Origin: Clostridiaceae bacterium
GTDB taxonomy: Bacteria; Bacillota; Clostridia; Saccharofermentanales; Saccharofermentanaceae
Length of the DNA: 64,000 nt
Assembly (NCBI GenBank): GCA_012729635.1
Contig: JAAYCT010000016.1
Coordinates: 1-64,000, forward strand
Direction of reading: 5' to 3'
The notes beneath the pieces are model-generated. The model was not told the DNA's origin. It made no database searches and saw only the letters and a program-made list of their open reading frames with translations. The position numbers and the translations under genes were made by a program. Below, in pieces: positions 16,336-24,819 of this stretch (position 1 is its first letter; every line of letters starts with the position of its first letter).

Positions 16336-18039
16336 TTACGAGCGTCGGGCGGACTTATTGCGAACGAAGAAAACCACCCGGAAAGCGGTCATGCTCAGTA
16401 CCGTAAGAAGGCTGACCGCAGCGGAAATATGCTGCAAAAAAGTCCCTTCGTACCGAACGGTTATTGTTCCGCCCGGTTCCAAAGCCGAGGTGTCAATCCG
16501 AACGATCTGCATGTTGTCGTCACAGCCGGTCGGGAGATCCGTTTTTGCTTGACCCGGAACGGAGTATCTTGCACCGTAGCCCTTGTAGTGGATAAAAGGG
16601 ACGAGAATCGAATCGGTTTTTCGGTCGAGCGTTACCCGGAAAATACCGTATTCCTTTTCGGCAGGAAGAACCTCTCCCTCCGAATCCGTAACCGAACGGA
16701 CTGCAGAAAAAACGAAGGTGTTTAGCATGTCACGATCGCTTCGCAAGTATTCAAAACCGGTCCGCGGATAAAGCGCGTTTCCGTTCTCAAGCCATTCCTT
16801 CGGAGGGTCCGTCGGCAAGAAAACATTCAGGGTCAGAAAAGCGGCCAGAACGATTTGAGGGATTATAACGATGACGGCGATTCGCGCCTTTCGGGAGGAG
16901 ACCGCCGGAAACAATTCAATCATTGAAAACAAGAGACAAACGGCCGCGGAAAAGAAAAAGACAGCCGGGAGATAAAGTCTCCACGGAAACTGGATGAAAT
17001 CAAAAAAACTCGGAACGAATGTCCAGGGAAAGAGGGAAGAAGACATAAACAAAAGAAAAAAACCGGTGACCGCGAAAGAATCCGCAATCCGTAATCGGCG
17101 ATAATCAGCGGGTTTTTTCTTCAGAAAGTACAGTCGAATCAGAAGAAAGACGATAATACGGAAACCGAAGCTTCGATAGTACGGAGAAAAAAACATCTCG
17201 AGGAGCGGTACCGTTTCGTTTGCGGGATCCGCACCGTAGGCGTTGAGTGAAAAAAACGGTGCGGACGCGAGTTGTTCAAGAAACGGAAGCCAAAAGAAAG
17301 AGGTGCTCAGAACCGCAAGCCCCAGATAAAGGAGTAAACGATTCAGAATCGAACGATTTTTCAGCAGAAAGGGGGAGCGGACAATCAACAGGACCAGACA
17401 AACAAGAACGCTAAGCACAAAGAAAATCAAATGACTGAGAATCATTCCGGTCAAAGAGAGGTACAGGAGCAGGGGCTTATCAAAGTTTTCCTCGAACAGG
17501 TTATAAAGGGCGTACGCGAGCAGGGGCAGAAAGATGAAGATTAAAAGCTCTCCGAAGGAGGCGCGAGTATACATCAGGTCGATGTAATAATTCGCGGAAG
17601 TGTAGATTACCGCCCCGATTAAAGCTCCGAAGTCGGACTTGCAAATTCCTTTAAAGGAATACGCGGAGACAAAAAAGACCGCAGATGTGACGGAAAAAAG
17701 GAACAGGTTGAGCGCCGGGATGACCCCGAGTCCCAATGCGCCGAGAGCGGCAAACGGGTACATAAAAAAATCCGGATAGAACAAAGAGTTCCCGTACCCG
17801 CTGCCGACGAAAAACGTATAGTTCATCCGAACCGGAAAGACTCCGTTCTTGAGTCCGTCGACAATGCCTGCGAATCGGCCGAAGTGGAAGAGGATATCAT
17901 GGCTGAAAAAGAGGGAGCCGCGAAACAAGGGAAAACATATCGCCGAAATCGTGATCAAATATACACCGAAATATACGGCGACAGTCGCTTTCCGATTCTT
18001 TTTTGTGACCGCCAGTGAGGTTGTTTGCATCATGTCCAC
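16336..18039 (-). CDS. Polytopic membrane protein, YfhO/GT-C-like
   Basis: A 567-residue protein with about 12 membrane segments and a C-terminal extracytoplasmic beta domain (about residues 440-535) before a last segment. The early region FFSHDILFHFGRFAGIVDGL with an acidic pair resembles the first outside loop of GT-C glycosyltransferase-fold proteins related to YfhO and the PTPS-related membrane family. A role in transfer of sugars from lipid carriers to wall polymers is likely for such folds but not shown here. The start is uncertain: GTG at 18039 or ATG at 18033 or 18030, none with a strong ribosome binding site. It lies downstream of fabD on the same strand and may be read through from it. 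Confidence 0.7.
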   Translation of the reverse strand: MDMMQTTSLAVTKKNRKATVAVYFGVYLITISAICFPLFRGSLFFSHDILFHFGRFAGIVDGLKNGVFPVRMNYTFFVGSGYGNSLFYPDFFMYPFAALGALGLGVIPALNLFLFSVTSAVFFVSAYSFKGICKSDFGALIGAVIYTSANYYIDLMYTRASFGELLIFIFLPLLAYALYNLFEENFDKPLLLYLSLTGMILSHLIFFVLSVLVCLVLLIVRSPFLLKNRSILNRLLLYLGLAVLSTSFFWLPFLEQLASAPFFSLNAYGADPANETVPLLEMFFSPYYRSFGFRIIVFLLIRLYFLKKKPADYRRLRIADSFAVTGFFLLFMSSSLFPWTFVPSFFDFIQFPWRLYLPAVFFFSAAVCLLFSMIELFPAVSSRKARIAVIVIIPQIVLAAFLTLNVFLPTDPPKEWLENGNALYPRTGFEYLRSDRDMLNTFVFSAVRSVTDSEGEVLPAEKEYGIFRVTLDRKTDSILVPFIHYKGYGARYSVPGQAKTDLPTGCDDNMQIVRIDTSALEPGGTITVRYEGTFLQHISAAVSLLTVLSMTAFRVVFFVRNKSARRS

Positions 18040-18071
18040 CGGATTGCAATGGCTTTAGTCGACATAAAATC

Positions 18072-18093
18072 GCGAATCCCGTGAACGATTCGC
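18072..18093 (-). terminator. Weak hairpin downstream of fabD
   Basis: GCGAATC pairs with GATTCGC across an eight-base loop, followed on the minus strand by GATTTTA. It may partly end fabD transcription before the next gene, but the T run is poor. Confidence 0.3.
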
Positions 18094-18139
18094 CGTCAAC
18101 GGTTAATCCACAACTAATCATATCATATATGCGGACGGA

Positions 18140-18982
18140 TCAGATTTTTTTGGTCAGTCCGGAAAGGACCCGACCGGGACCGATCTCTATGTGCTCGGGA
18201 TAGCCGTCCTCGCGAATTTTTTTGATTTCCTCGGTGAACCGGACGGGTGAAATCATCTGCATTTCCAAATATTCGGGGAAAAGAACCGAAGCGGGAATCC
18301 GGTCTGCGGAAAAGTTGGAGTAGACCGGGATTTGAGGGACGCGAAAAGAAATGCTTTCCGCGTATCTTTTAAGTTCCGCGGCCGCCTCGCCCATCAGCGG
18401 GGTGTGAAAAGCACCGTTGACCGCCAATCGGTGTGCCCGACGGGCACCCTCCGACAGAAGCGCTTCCGCCGCATTCTCCGTTTCGATCGCTTCTCCGGCG
18501 ATGACCAGTTGACCGGGGCAGTTGTAGTTGACTGCGTAGACGTTTTTGTAGCGTGCGACGATTTCCTCCACTTTTTCGTCCGGAAGACCGATGATTGCGA
18601 ACATGGAGCCGGGATTTCTTTTCGATGCTTCCTGCATCAGACGGGCCCGCTCGTTTACAAGCCGGATCAGATCAATGAATCCGATGATTCCGGCCGCGTA
18701 CAGGGCGGTATATTCCCCGAGCGAAAAGCCCGCCGCAACCGCGTCTTCCGCTTCCTTCAGGGAAGATATTCGTTTTTCGAGCGAGGCGACACTGTGTACG
18801 ACAATCGCGAGTTGTGCGAATCGTGTGTTTTCCAGTTGCTCCCGTGAAAGCGAGGTCAGATCGACTCCGAGTACGTCGCGTGCGGTTTCATAATACGCCC
18901 GTGCTTTGGGGAACTCCGCGATGATTTCATCGGCCATACTTTCGGTTTGAGTGCCCTGTCCGGGGAACAAATAGGATTTCAT
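18140..18982 (-). CDS. fabD: Malonyl-CoA:ACP transacylase
   Basis: A 280-residue enzyme moving malonate from CoA to acyl carrier protein. LFPGQGTQ opens the protein. The active-site serine is in GFSLGEY, where the family usually has GHSLGE; the catalytic His is in GAFHTPLM and Gln in FPGQGTQ. The substitution of the His next to the serine by Phe occurs in some clostridial relatives as far as I know and need not abolish activity. GGAGGT precedes the ATG. The gene is divergent from fabH, unlike the usual fabH-fabK-fabD-fabG order, and shares the operator region with it. A likely promoter on this strand is TTGAAA, 17 bases, TATTTT, overlapped by both FabT-like sites. Confidence 0.95.
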   Translation of the reverse strand: MKSYLFPGQGTQTESMADEIIAEFPKARAYYETARDVLGVDLTSLSREQLENTRFAQLAIVVHSVASLEKRISSLKEAEDAVAAGFSLGEYTALYAAGIIGFIDLIRLVNERARLMQEASKRNPGSMFAIIGLPDEKVEEIVARYKNVYAVNYNCPGQLVIAGEAIETENAAEALLSEGARRAHRLAVNGAFHTPLMGEAAAELKRYAESISFRVPQIPVYSNFSADRIPASVLFPEYLEMQMISPVRFTEEIKKIREDGYPEHIEIGPGRVLSGLTKKI

Positions 18983-19000
18983 TTCGCGTACCTCCGATAG

Positions 19001-19029
19001 TTGACGCAGGAGAACAAAGAGAGTAGAAT
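19001..19029 (+). promoter_or_regulatory. SigmaA promoter of the fabH operon
   Basis: TTGACG (19001-19006), 17 bases, TAGAAT (19024-19029). The predicted start near 19036 lies just before the first FabT-like palindrome. Confidence 0.8.
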
Positions 19030-19040
19030 GACCCTGAATC

Positions 19041-19070
19041 TTTGATTATCAAAATAATTGATTTTCAAAA
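19041..19070. promoter_or_regulatory. Two FabT-like operators
   Basis: TTTGATTATCAAA (19041-19053) and ATTGATTTTCAAAA (19057-19070) both fit TTTGA-N3-TCAAA, the core of the site recognised by the MarR-family fatty acid regulator FabT. They lie directly downstream of the fabH promoter start and across the probable fabD promoter on the other strand, so one regulator could control both directions. No fabT or fapR gene is in the window. Confidence 0.7.
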
Positions 19071-19128
19071 GAATTTCAAGAGGTGCTCGAGAAATGAATT
19101 CCCGACACCAAACGAAGGAGACCATATT

Positions 19129-20157
19129 GTGAATACGTCCTACAAAATTCTCGGCACCGGCTCCTATCTGCCCGAACTTACGGTGGATAACGAAATGTAT
19201 GCCAAAATCATTGATACCAGCGACGAGTGGATTACCTCCCGTACGGGCATTGCCCGTCGTCATCTGTGCGACGGTGAAACGACCTGGGAGATTGCCGTAA
19301 AGGCCGCCTCGATCGCACTTTCGGATGCCGGGATTTCTCCCGAATCCATCAACATGATTATCGTGACGACGATTACGCCGGACTACACGACCCCGAACAT
19401 GGCGACGATCATTCAGGCCGAAATGGGCGCCGAAAAAGCGTTTTGTTTCGATCTGAACGCGGCGTGTACCGGCTTTATTCAGGCGTTTGATGTTGCGATG
19501 CAATATATCATGAACCGGGATACTCCCTTCACCGCATTAATTGTCGCCGCGGAAAGTCTCTCGAAGCTCGTCGATTTCAGCGATCGGCGAACCTGTGTTT
19601 TGTTCGGTGACGGCGCGGGTGCCGTCGTTCTCTCCAATCGGGAGGCAAACGGCGATCGAATCGTGTCCGGTCGCGTCTACGAATCATTTTTCGGGGCGGA
19701 CGGAACCGGAGGCGGATATATGACCGGGAAAGCGTTTGAAGCCGCGAGCCACCCTTTTCGCAGTACGGATAAGCCGCATCGCGAGGATCGATTCGATCAC
19801 GAAACGGGTATCTTTCTTTCGATGAAGGGTCAGGAGGTGTATCGATTTGCGACCACGGCAATGCCTATGGCGATCGAAACCGTGCTGGAAAACGCGGGAA
19901 TCGCACTGGATGAAATCGATTATGTCGTCCCGCATCAGGCGAACGACCGTATTTTGCAGGCCGCGGCGAAGCGTATCGGACTCGACCCGGAAAAAATGCT
20001 CTCGAATATCGCGGAGACCGGGAATACATCCTCGGCTTCCATACCGATTTGTCTGGATCAGGAGATACGTTCCGGCCGCATCCGCCGCGGGCAGAACCTG
20101 ATTCTCACCGGGTTCGGCGGCGGTTTGACTTACGGCGCATGCGCCTGTGTGTATTGA
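19129..20157 (+). CDS. fabH: Beta-ketoacyl-ACP synthase III
   Basis: A 342-residue initiating condensing enzyme joining an acyl-CoA to malonyl-ACP. The catalytic triad is clear: Cys in NAACTGF, His in PHQANDRI and Asn in GNTSSASIP. The C-terminal GFGGGLTYGA glycine loop is normal. GTG at 19129 is chosen because AAGGAG at 19114-19119 is correctly spaced and the protein then begins NTSYKILGTGSYLPE; upstream codons would place the FabT-like operators inside the gene. It is the first gene of the plus-strand fatty acid operon. Confidence 0.96.
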   Translation: MNTSYKILGTGSYLPELTVDNEMYAKIIDTSDEWITSRTGIARRHLCDGETTWEIAVKAASIALSDAGISPESINMIIVTTITPDYTTPNMATIIQAEMGAEKAFCFDLNAACTGFIQAFDVAMQYIMNRDTPFTALIVAAESLSKLVDFSDRRTCVLFGDGAGAVVLSNREANGDRIVSGRVYESFFGADGTGGGYMTGKAFEAASHPFRSTDKPHREDRFDHETGIFLSMKGQEVYRFATTAMPMAIETVLENAGIALDEIDYVVPHQANDRILQAAAKRIGLDPEKMLSNIAETGNTSSASIPICLDQEIRSGRIRRGQNLILTGFGGGLTYGACACVY

Positions 20158-20173
20158 CGGGTGAAAGAATACG

Positions 20174-20281
20174 ATGAAAACGAATATGAACTGCATTCCG
20201 GGGACCCGATATCCGTTGATTCAAGGCGGGATGACCCGGGGTTCGGAAGCAAACTCCGCAGCAGCGGTCAATGTTTACTGA
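20174..20281 (+). pseudogene. fabK: Remnant of fabK (enoyl-ACP reductase II), 5' end only
   Basis: A 35-codon frame reads MKTNMNCIPGTRYPLIQGGM then TRGSEANSAAAVNVY and stops. FabK proteins begin in the same way: MKT, then about ten residues, YPI(I/F)QGGM, and an AAAV motif about ten residues later. The match covers only the first 32 or so of about 315 residues. It lies between fabH and fabG, exactly where fabK and fabD normally stand. I infer that fabK was deleted internally, perhaps in the same rearrangement that moved fabD to the opposite strand. No other enoyl reductase is present in the window. Confidence 0.65.
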
Positions 20282-20314
20282 ATACAAAAAATGAATGATT
20301 CAGGGAGGGTTAGT

Positions 20315-21073
20315 ATGATGGAAGTACTTTCGGAAAAGAAAGTGGCTATCGTGACCGGAGCCGCACGCGGAATCGGCGCGGAAATTGCGCGTACGCTTGC
20401 GTTGAAAGGATATCACATCGCACTCGTGGATTTACGGCTGTCCGAGGAACTGGAGAGCGTAAAAAAGGAATGCGTCGCCATCCAAAAGGATTGCCGGGTG
20501 ATCCTGCTCGCGGCGGATATTTCATTGGAAGAAGACTGTAAACACGCGGTTGAGGCGACCAAGGAGACCTTCGGCAGAGTGGATGTCCTGGTCAACAACG
20601 CGGGAAGGACCAAGGACGGCTTGGCGATGCGAATGGATCGCGATTCCTTTTCGGCGGTTATCGATACCAATCTGACCGGGGCATTCATGCTTTCCTCTCT
20701 TTGCCTTCCGATGATGGTCCGGCAAAAGAGCGGAAGGATTATTAATATGTCCTCTGTTTCCGGAATTTACGGGAATGCCGGTCAGGCGAATTACTCGGCA
20801 TCCAAGGCGGGGCTGATCGGTCTTACGAAAAGCCTTGCCAAGGAGATGGGCGGAAGAGGGATTACGGTCAACGCCGTCGCTCCGGGTTTCATTGAAACGC
20901 AAATGACCGACTCGCTTCCGGACAAAGTCAAGGAAGCGGCGATCGAGCGGATTCCGCTCAAACGTTTCGGGAAACCTTCGGATGTCGCCGAACTGGTCGT
21001 TTTTCTCGCGTCCGATGAAGCGTCGTACATCACCGGACAGGTTGTCGAGGTGTCCGGCGGATTGGTTCTTTAG
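20315..21073 (+). CDS. fabG: 3-oxoacyl-ACP reductase
   Basis: A 252-residue short-chain dehydrogenase reducing beta-ketoacyl-ACP with NADPH. The nucleotide motif is TGAARGIGAEIA, the structural NNAG motif is present, and the catalytic Ser-Tyr-Lys are in MSSVSGIYGNAGQANYSASK (S, Y and K visible). ATG at 20315, with GGGAGGG five bases ahead, starts MMEVLSEKKVAIVTG; an ATG three bases later is equally possible. The gene follows the fabK remnant, and its own ribosome binding site is strong. Confidence 0.96.
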   Translation: MMEVLSEKKVAIVTGAARGIGAEIARTLALKGYHIALVDLRLSEELESVKKECVAIQKDCRVILLAADISLEEDCKHAVEATKETFGRVDVLVNNAGRTKDGLAMRMDRDSFSAVIDTNLTGAFMLSSLCLPMMVRQKSGRIINMSSVSGIYGNAGQANYSASKAGLIGLTKSLAKEMGGRGITVNAVAPGFIETQMTDSLPDKVKEAAIERIPLKRFGKPSDVAELVVFLASDEASYITGQVVEVSGGLVL

Positions 21074-21138
21074 CGTCGCTCCCGACTTAGGTGTGAACCG
21101 GACGGGATCAGCAGAATACACATCAACAGGAGGAGAAT

Positions 21139-22434
21139 ATGTCGCAATCCCCCCCATCCAATTTTGATTTCAATGATCATGCCGGAAGGCCGCGCGTCGT
21201 TGTTACCGGCACCGGTGTTATTTCTCCGGTCGGAAAAAACACGGATGAGTTTTGGAATTCTCTGGTCGAGGGTCGGCACGGCATCGGAAAAATCGACAAG
21301 GAAATCTACCCGGGTGTGCGGGTCCATACCGCCGCCGAGGTCAAAAATTTCGACCCGACGCAGTACCTGGATCGAAAAGAGGTTCGAAGAACCGATCGAT
21401 ATTGTCAGTTTGCGATTGCGGCGGCAAAAGAAGCGATCGAAATGTCCGGGATCGACTTTTCGGCAATGGACCCGTTTGATACCGGAGTGATTATCGGATC
21501 CGGCGTCGGCGGACTGTCAACACTTCAGGATCAATTTGAAGAGTTGTTGGTGCGCGGCGGACCCGATCGGATTTCACCGCTTTTTATTCCGATGATGATC
21601 AGCAACATCGCAGCCGGGAAAATATCGATGATTTACGGAATCAAGGGTGCAAACTATTGTGTAACCACAGCTTGTGCATCCGGAACACACGCGATCGGCG
21701 AAGCTTTTCATAAGATTAAGCTCGGTTATCTGAAGGCGGCGGTCACCGGAGGCGCGGAAGCGCCGATAACTCGCGTGGCACTGGCCGGTTTTGCGAATAT
21801 GAAAGCGTTGTGCATGACCGATGATCCGGATCTTTCTTCGCTTCCCTTCGACTCGCGCAGAGGCGGATTTGTCATCGCCGAAGGTGCGGGAATTCTGATC
21901 CTGGAAACGATGGAGAACGCAATGAGCCGCGGTGCCCGAATTTTGGCGGAGATTGCGGGATACGGGGCCACCGCCGATGCGTATCACATAACCAGTCCGG
22001 ACCCCGAAGGCGTGGGTGCGGGAACGGCAATGAAGCTCGCCATGCGCGAGGCAGGTGTCTCTCCCGAGGAAATCGATTACATTAACGCGCACGGGACGGG
22101 TACTCCCCTGAACGACAAATTCGAAACACTGGCGATTAAGTTCGCATTGGGTGAAAAAATTGCTTCCAAGGTATCGATCAGCTCCACAAAGTCGGTTACC
22201 GGACACCTCCTGGGGGCGGCCGGCGGAGTCGAAGCCATCGCTTCCGTTATGGCGATTCAAAACGGCGTCATTCCGCCGACCGTCGGCCTCTCGGAACCGG
22301 ATCCGGATTGCGATTTGGACTATACGCCGCTTCGGCAGAAACAAAAAGAAATTCGAGTTGTATTGTCCAATTCATTAGGATTCGGCGGACAAAACGGAAC
22401 GCTTTTGTTAAGAAAGGCAGGGAACGAAATATGA
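21139..22434 (+). CDS. fabF: Beta-ketoacyl-ACP synthase II
   Basis: A 431-residue elongating condensing enzyme. The active-site Cys is in TTACASGTHAIG, and the two catalytic histidines are in NAHGTGTPLND and SVTGHLLGAAGG. An extension of about 18 residues precedes the usual PRVVVTGTGVISPVG start. AGGAGGAG stands just before the ATG. The stop overlaps the accB start (ATGA), coupling chain elongation and malonyl-CoA supply genes. Confidence 0.96.
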   Translation: MSQSPPSNFDFNDHAGRPRVVVTGTGVISPVGKNTDEFWNSLVEGRHGIGKIDKEIYPGVRVHTAAEVKNFDPTQYLDRKEVRRTDRYCQFAIAAAKEAIEMSGIDFSAMDPFDTGVIIGSGVGGLSTLQDQFEELLVRGGPDRISPLFIPMMISNIAAGKISMIYGIKGANYCVTTACASGTHAIGEAFHKIKLGYLKAAVTGGAEAPITRVALAGFANMKALCMTDDPDLSSLPFDSRRGGFVIAEGAGILILETMENAMSRGARILAEIAGYGATADAYHITSPDPEGVGAGTAMKLAMREAGVSPEEIDYINAHGTGTPLNDKFETLAIKFALGEKIASKVSISSTKSVTGHLLGAAGGVEAIASVMAIQNGVIPPTVGLSEPDPDCDLDYTPLRQKQKEIRVVLSNSLGFGGQNGTLLLRKAGNEI

Positions 22435-22970
22435 CTCCGGAAATGAAAAAAGCAAACGACGGAAACGATCGAATCGGTTCATCGGGACTGTCATTTTGTC
22501 AAATCAAGGAAATCATGTCCCTGATGAATCAAGAGGGAATTACTGATTTTCGAATGGACGAGGGCGAAAACCGTCTGAGAATCAAAAGAAAATCGAGCTC
22601 GAAAATGATATCTGCGGAAAGCGATTCCCGATTCGTTATATCCGAGCGGTGCCCGTCAAATCATAACCGTGACGGGGAACCGAAATCAGCGGAATCAAAA
22701 CGGACCGGACACATCGTCACGTCACCGGTTGTCGGGGTATTCTATGATACGCCCGCTCCCGAGCAACCGCCTTATGTGGAGGTCGGGTCCTTCGTCAATA
22801 AGGGGGACGTTCTTTGTATTATCGAGGCGATGAAGCTGATGAACGAAGTGACCAGCCCGGTCACCGGCACGATCAAGGAAATCCTTGTGTTACAAGCCAG
22901 TCGGGTCGAATTCGGTCAGGAGTTGTTTGTGATTGATCCGAGCGACAAAAAGGAGTCCGAGAATGAGTGA
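22431..22970 (+). CDS. accB: Biotin carboxyl carrier protein of acetyl-CoA carboxylase
   Basis: A 179-residue carrier. The C-terminal biotinyl domain (about residues 100-175) has the biotin lysine in IEAMKLMNEV and the preceding PPYVEVGSFVNKGD turn. The N-terminal helix LSFCQIKEIMSLMNQEGITD is the usual AccC-binding region, joined by a flexible charged linker. The start overlaps the end of fabF by four bases and the stop overlaps fabZ by eight. Confidence 0.96.
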   Translation: MTPEMKKANDGNDRIGSSGLSFCQIKEIMSLMNQEGITDFRMDEGENRLRIKRKSSSKMISAESDSRFVISERCPSNHNRDGEPKSAESKRTGHIVTSPVVGVFYDTPAPEQPPYVEVGSFVNKGDVLCIIEAMKLMNEVTSPVTGTIKEILVLQASRVEFGQELFVIDPSDKKESENE

Positions 22971-23412
22971 AATGCCGATTATGAACCGATCCGACATCGA
23001 AGCGATCATTCCGCACAGAGAACCGTTCATCTTGGTCGACGAGGTGACGGAAATGGATGATGAGCATATTGTCGCGCATAAATTCGTCCGCGCCGACGAA
23101 TATTATTTTCAAGGCCATTTCCCCGAAATGCCGGTCATGCCGGGGGTGCTGATTGTTGAATCCATGGCACAGGCAGGCGCGATTGTCGCACTTAAAAAGC
23201 CCGAAAACAAAGGGAAAATCGCTTTTTTCGCGGGGATCGACAAGGTTCGTTTTAAAAAGAGTGTGTTCCCCGGAGATACGATGCGACTGGAGGTCCGGAT
23301 GACACGCCAACGCGGACCGATCGGATTCGGCGAAGGCAAAGCCTATGTCGGAGATTCGCTTTGCGCGTCCGCGGAAATCATGTTTGCCGTCGGCGACGCA
23401 AAAAAGGATTGA
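22963..23412 (+). CDS. fabZ: 3-hydroxyacyl-ACP dehydratase
   Basis: A 149-residue hot-dog fold enzyme removing water from 3-hydroxyacyl-ACP. The catalytic His is in YYFQGHFPEMPVMPGVL, and the Glu follows in LIVESMAQAG. The N-terminal IIPHREPFILVDEV is typical. The ATG at 22963 has AAAAGGAG in the end of accB. As FabZ alone is present, no unsaturated fatty acid isomerase can be assumed. Confidence 0.96.
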   Translation: MSEMPIMNRSDIEAIIPHREPFILVDEVTEMDDEHIVAHKFVRADEYYFQGHFPEMPVMPGVLIVESMAQAGAIVALKKPENKGKIAFFAGIDKVRFKKSVFPGDTMRLEVRMTRQRGPIGFGEGKAYVGDSLCASAEIMFAVGDAKKD

Positions 23413-23425
23413 GCGAGGGAAAGAA

Positions 23426-24784
23426 ATGTTTCGAAAAATTTTGATTGCAAACCGGGGAGAAATCGCCGTAACGATCATTCGAGCCTGTCGCGAAATGGGA
23501 ATCCTAAGCGTAGCGGTTTGTTCCGAAGCGGACCGGGAAGCGTTGCATTCGCAACTCGCGGACGAATGTGTTTGTATCGGGCCCGCCGCCTCGAAGGGCA
23601 GTTACCTGAATATGCAGGCCATCCTGTCCGCTTGTCTGACGACCGGTGCGGAAGCAATTCATCCGGGGTTTGGGTTTTTATCCGAGAACCCGGTCTTTGC
23701 CCGTCTTTGCGAGAAGTGCGGTATCCGTTTTATCGGGCCGACCGCACAGGTCATGGATATGATGGGTAATAAATCCAACGCGCGTCGAACGGCGGAACAG
23801 GCCGGGCTTCCGATTGTTCCCGGATCTTCCGGCTCCGTATCGGATTTGGGCAGTGCCATCCGGGATGCGGCGCGAATCGGATATCCGGTGTTGGTCAAGG
23901 CATCGTCCGGGGGCGGAGGCCGCGGTATGCGGATTGCCAACTCGGAGGCGGATCTTCAGTCCGCCTATCAAATGGCCAAAGCAGAGGCGAAGGCGTGTTT
24001 CGGAAATGATGAGGTTTATCTTGAAAAACTGATCATTGAACCCCGGCACATCGAAATACAGTTGCTTTGCGATGAATACGGGCATGCGATTCATTTGGGT
24101 GATCGGGATTGCTCCGTTCAACGCCGAAACCAAAAAATTCTTGAGGAAGCCTCATCGCCGTTCATGAGCGATGAACTGAGAATTCGAATGGGCGGTGCCG
24201 CGGTTTGTCTGGCAAGAAAAATCGGGTATACCGGTGTCGGCACGATTGAATTTCTTGTCGACCGCGACCGGAATTTCTATTTTATGGAAATGAACACACG
24301 CATTCAGGTCGAGCATCCGATCAGTGAGGCAATCACCGGCGTAAATCTGATTCAGGAGCAAATCCGCAGTGCCGCCGGTGAGTTGCTCCGTTACTCGCAA
24401 AGAGATATCGTTTTTCACGGACATTCGATGGAGTGTCGAATCAACGCGGAAGATCCCGAAAATGATTTTCGACCGTGCCCCGGTACCATCCGAACCCTGT
24501 ATTTACCCGGAGGACCCGGCGTTCGTATCGATTCGGCCGCCTATCCGGGGTATACGATTCCGCCGTACTATGATTCGCTTCTCGCGAAGGTAATCGTTCA
24601 CGCACCTACACGGGAAGAAGCGATTGCACGGATGCGACGTGCGCTCACGGAGTTTGTCATCACGGGCGTTACGACAAATATTGATTTTCATCTCGCGATT
24701 CTTCGCGAGCCGGATTTTATTCGCGGTCACTACGATAATACATATCTGGGCCGAAAAAGAGAGATCCTTCTTTGCGCGGAGTAA
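23426..24784 (+). CDS. accC: Biotin carboxylase subunit of acetyl-CoA carboxylase
   Basis: A 452-residue ATP-grasp enzyme carboxylating the biotin on AccB. It starts FRKILIANRGEIAVTIIRAC. The ATP loop is KASSGGGGRGMR, and the catalytic region contains MEMNTRIQVEHPI with the key Glu, Asn and Arg. Length is standard. GAGGGA precedes ATG, and 13 bases separate it from fabZ. Confidence 0.97.
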   Translation: MFRKILIANRGEIAVTIIRACREMGILSVAVCSEADREALHSQLADECVCIGPAASKGSYLNMQAILSACLTTGAEAIHPGFGFLSENPVFARLCEKCGIRFIGPTAQVMDMMGNKSNARRTAEQAGLPIVPGSSGSVSDLGSAIRDAARIGYPVLVKASSGGGGRGMRIANSEADLQSAYQMAKAEAKACFGNDEVYLEKLIIEPRHIEIQLLCDEYGHAIHLGDRDCSVQRRNQKILEEASSPFMSDELRIRMGGAAVCLARKIGYTGVGTIEFLVDRDRNFYFMEMNTRIQVEHPISEAITGVNLIQEQIRSAAGELLRYSQRDIVFHGHSMECRINAEDPENDFRPCPGTIRTLYLPGGPGVRIDSAAYPGYTIPPYYDSLLAKVIVHAPTREEAIARMRRALTEFVITGVTTNIDFHLAILREPDFIRGHYDNTYLGRKREILLCAE

Positions 24785-24819
24785 CGCGTAATCGGGACCA
24801 GCGAAAAGGAGCATGAATC

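Noticed and set aside
18140-18982. FabD inactivated by loss of His in GHSLGE
   Set aside because: The catalytic Ser and the distant His are both kept, so the GFSLGE variant is compatible with activity.
20157-20314. Acyl carrier protein gene within the fatty acid cluster
   Set aside because: No frame here or elsewhere in the cluster has the DSL phosphopantetheine motif; acpP must be elsewhere.
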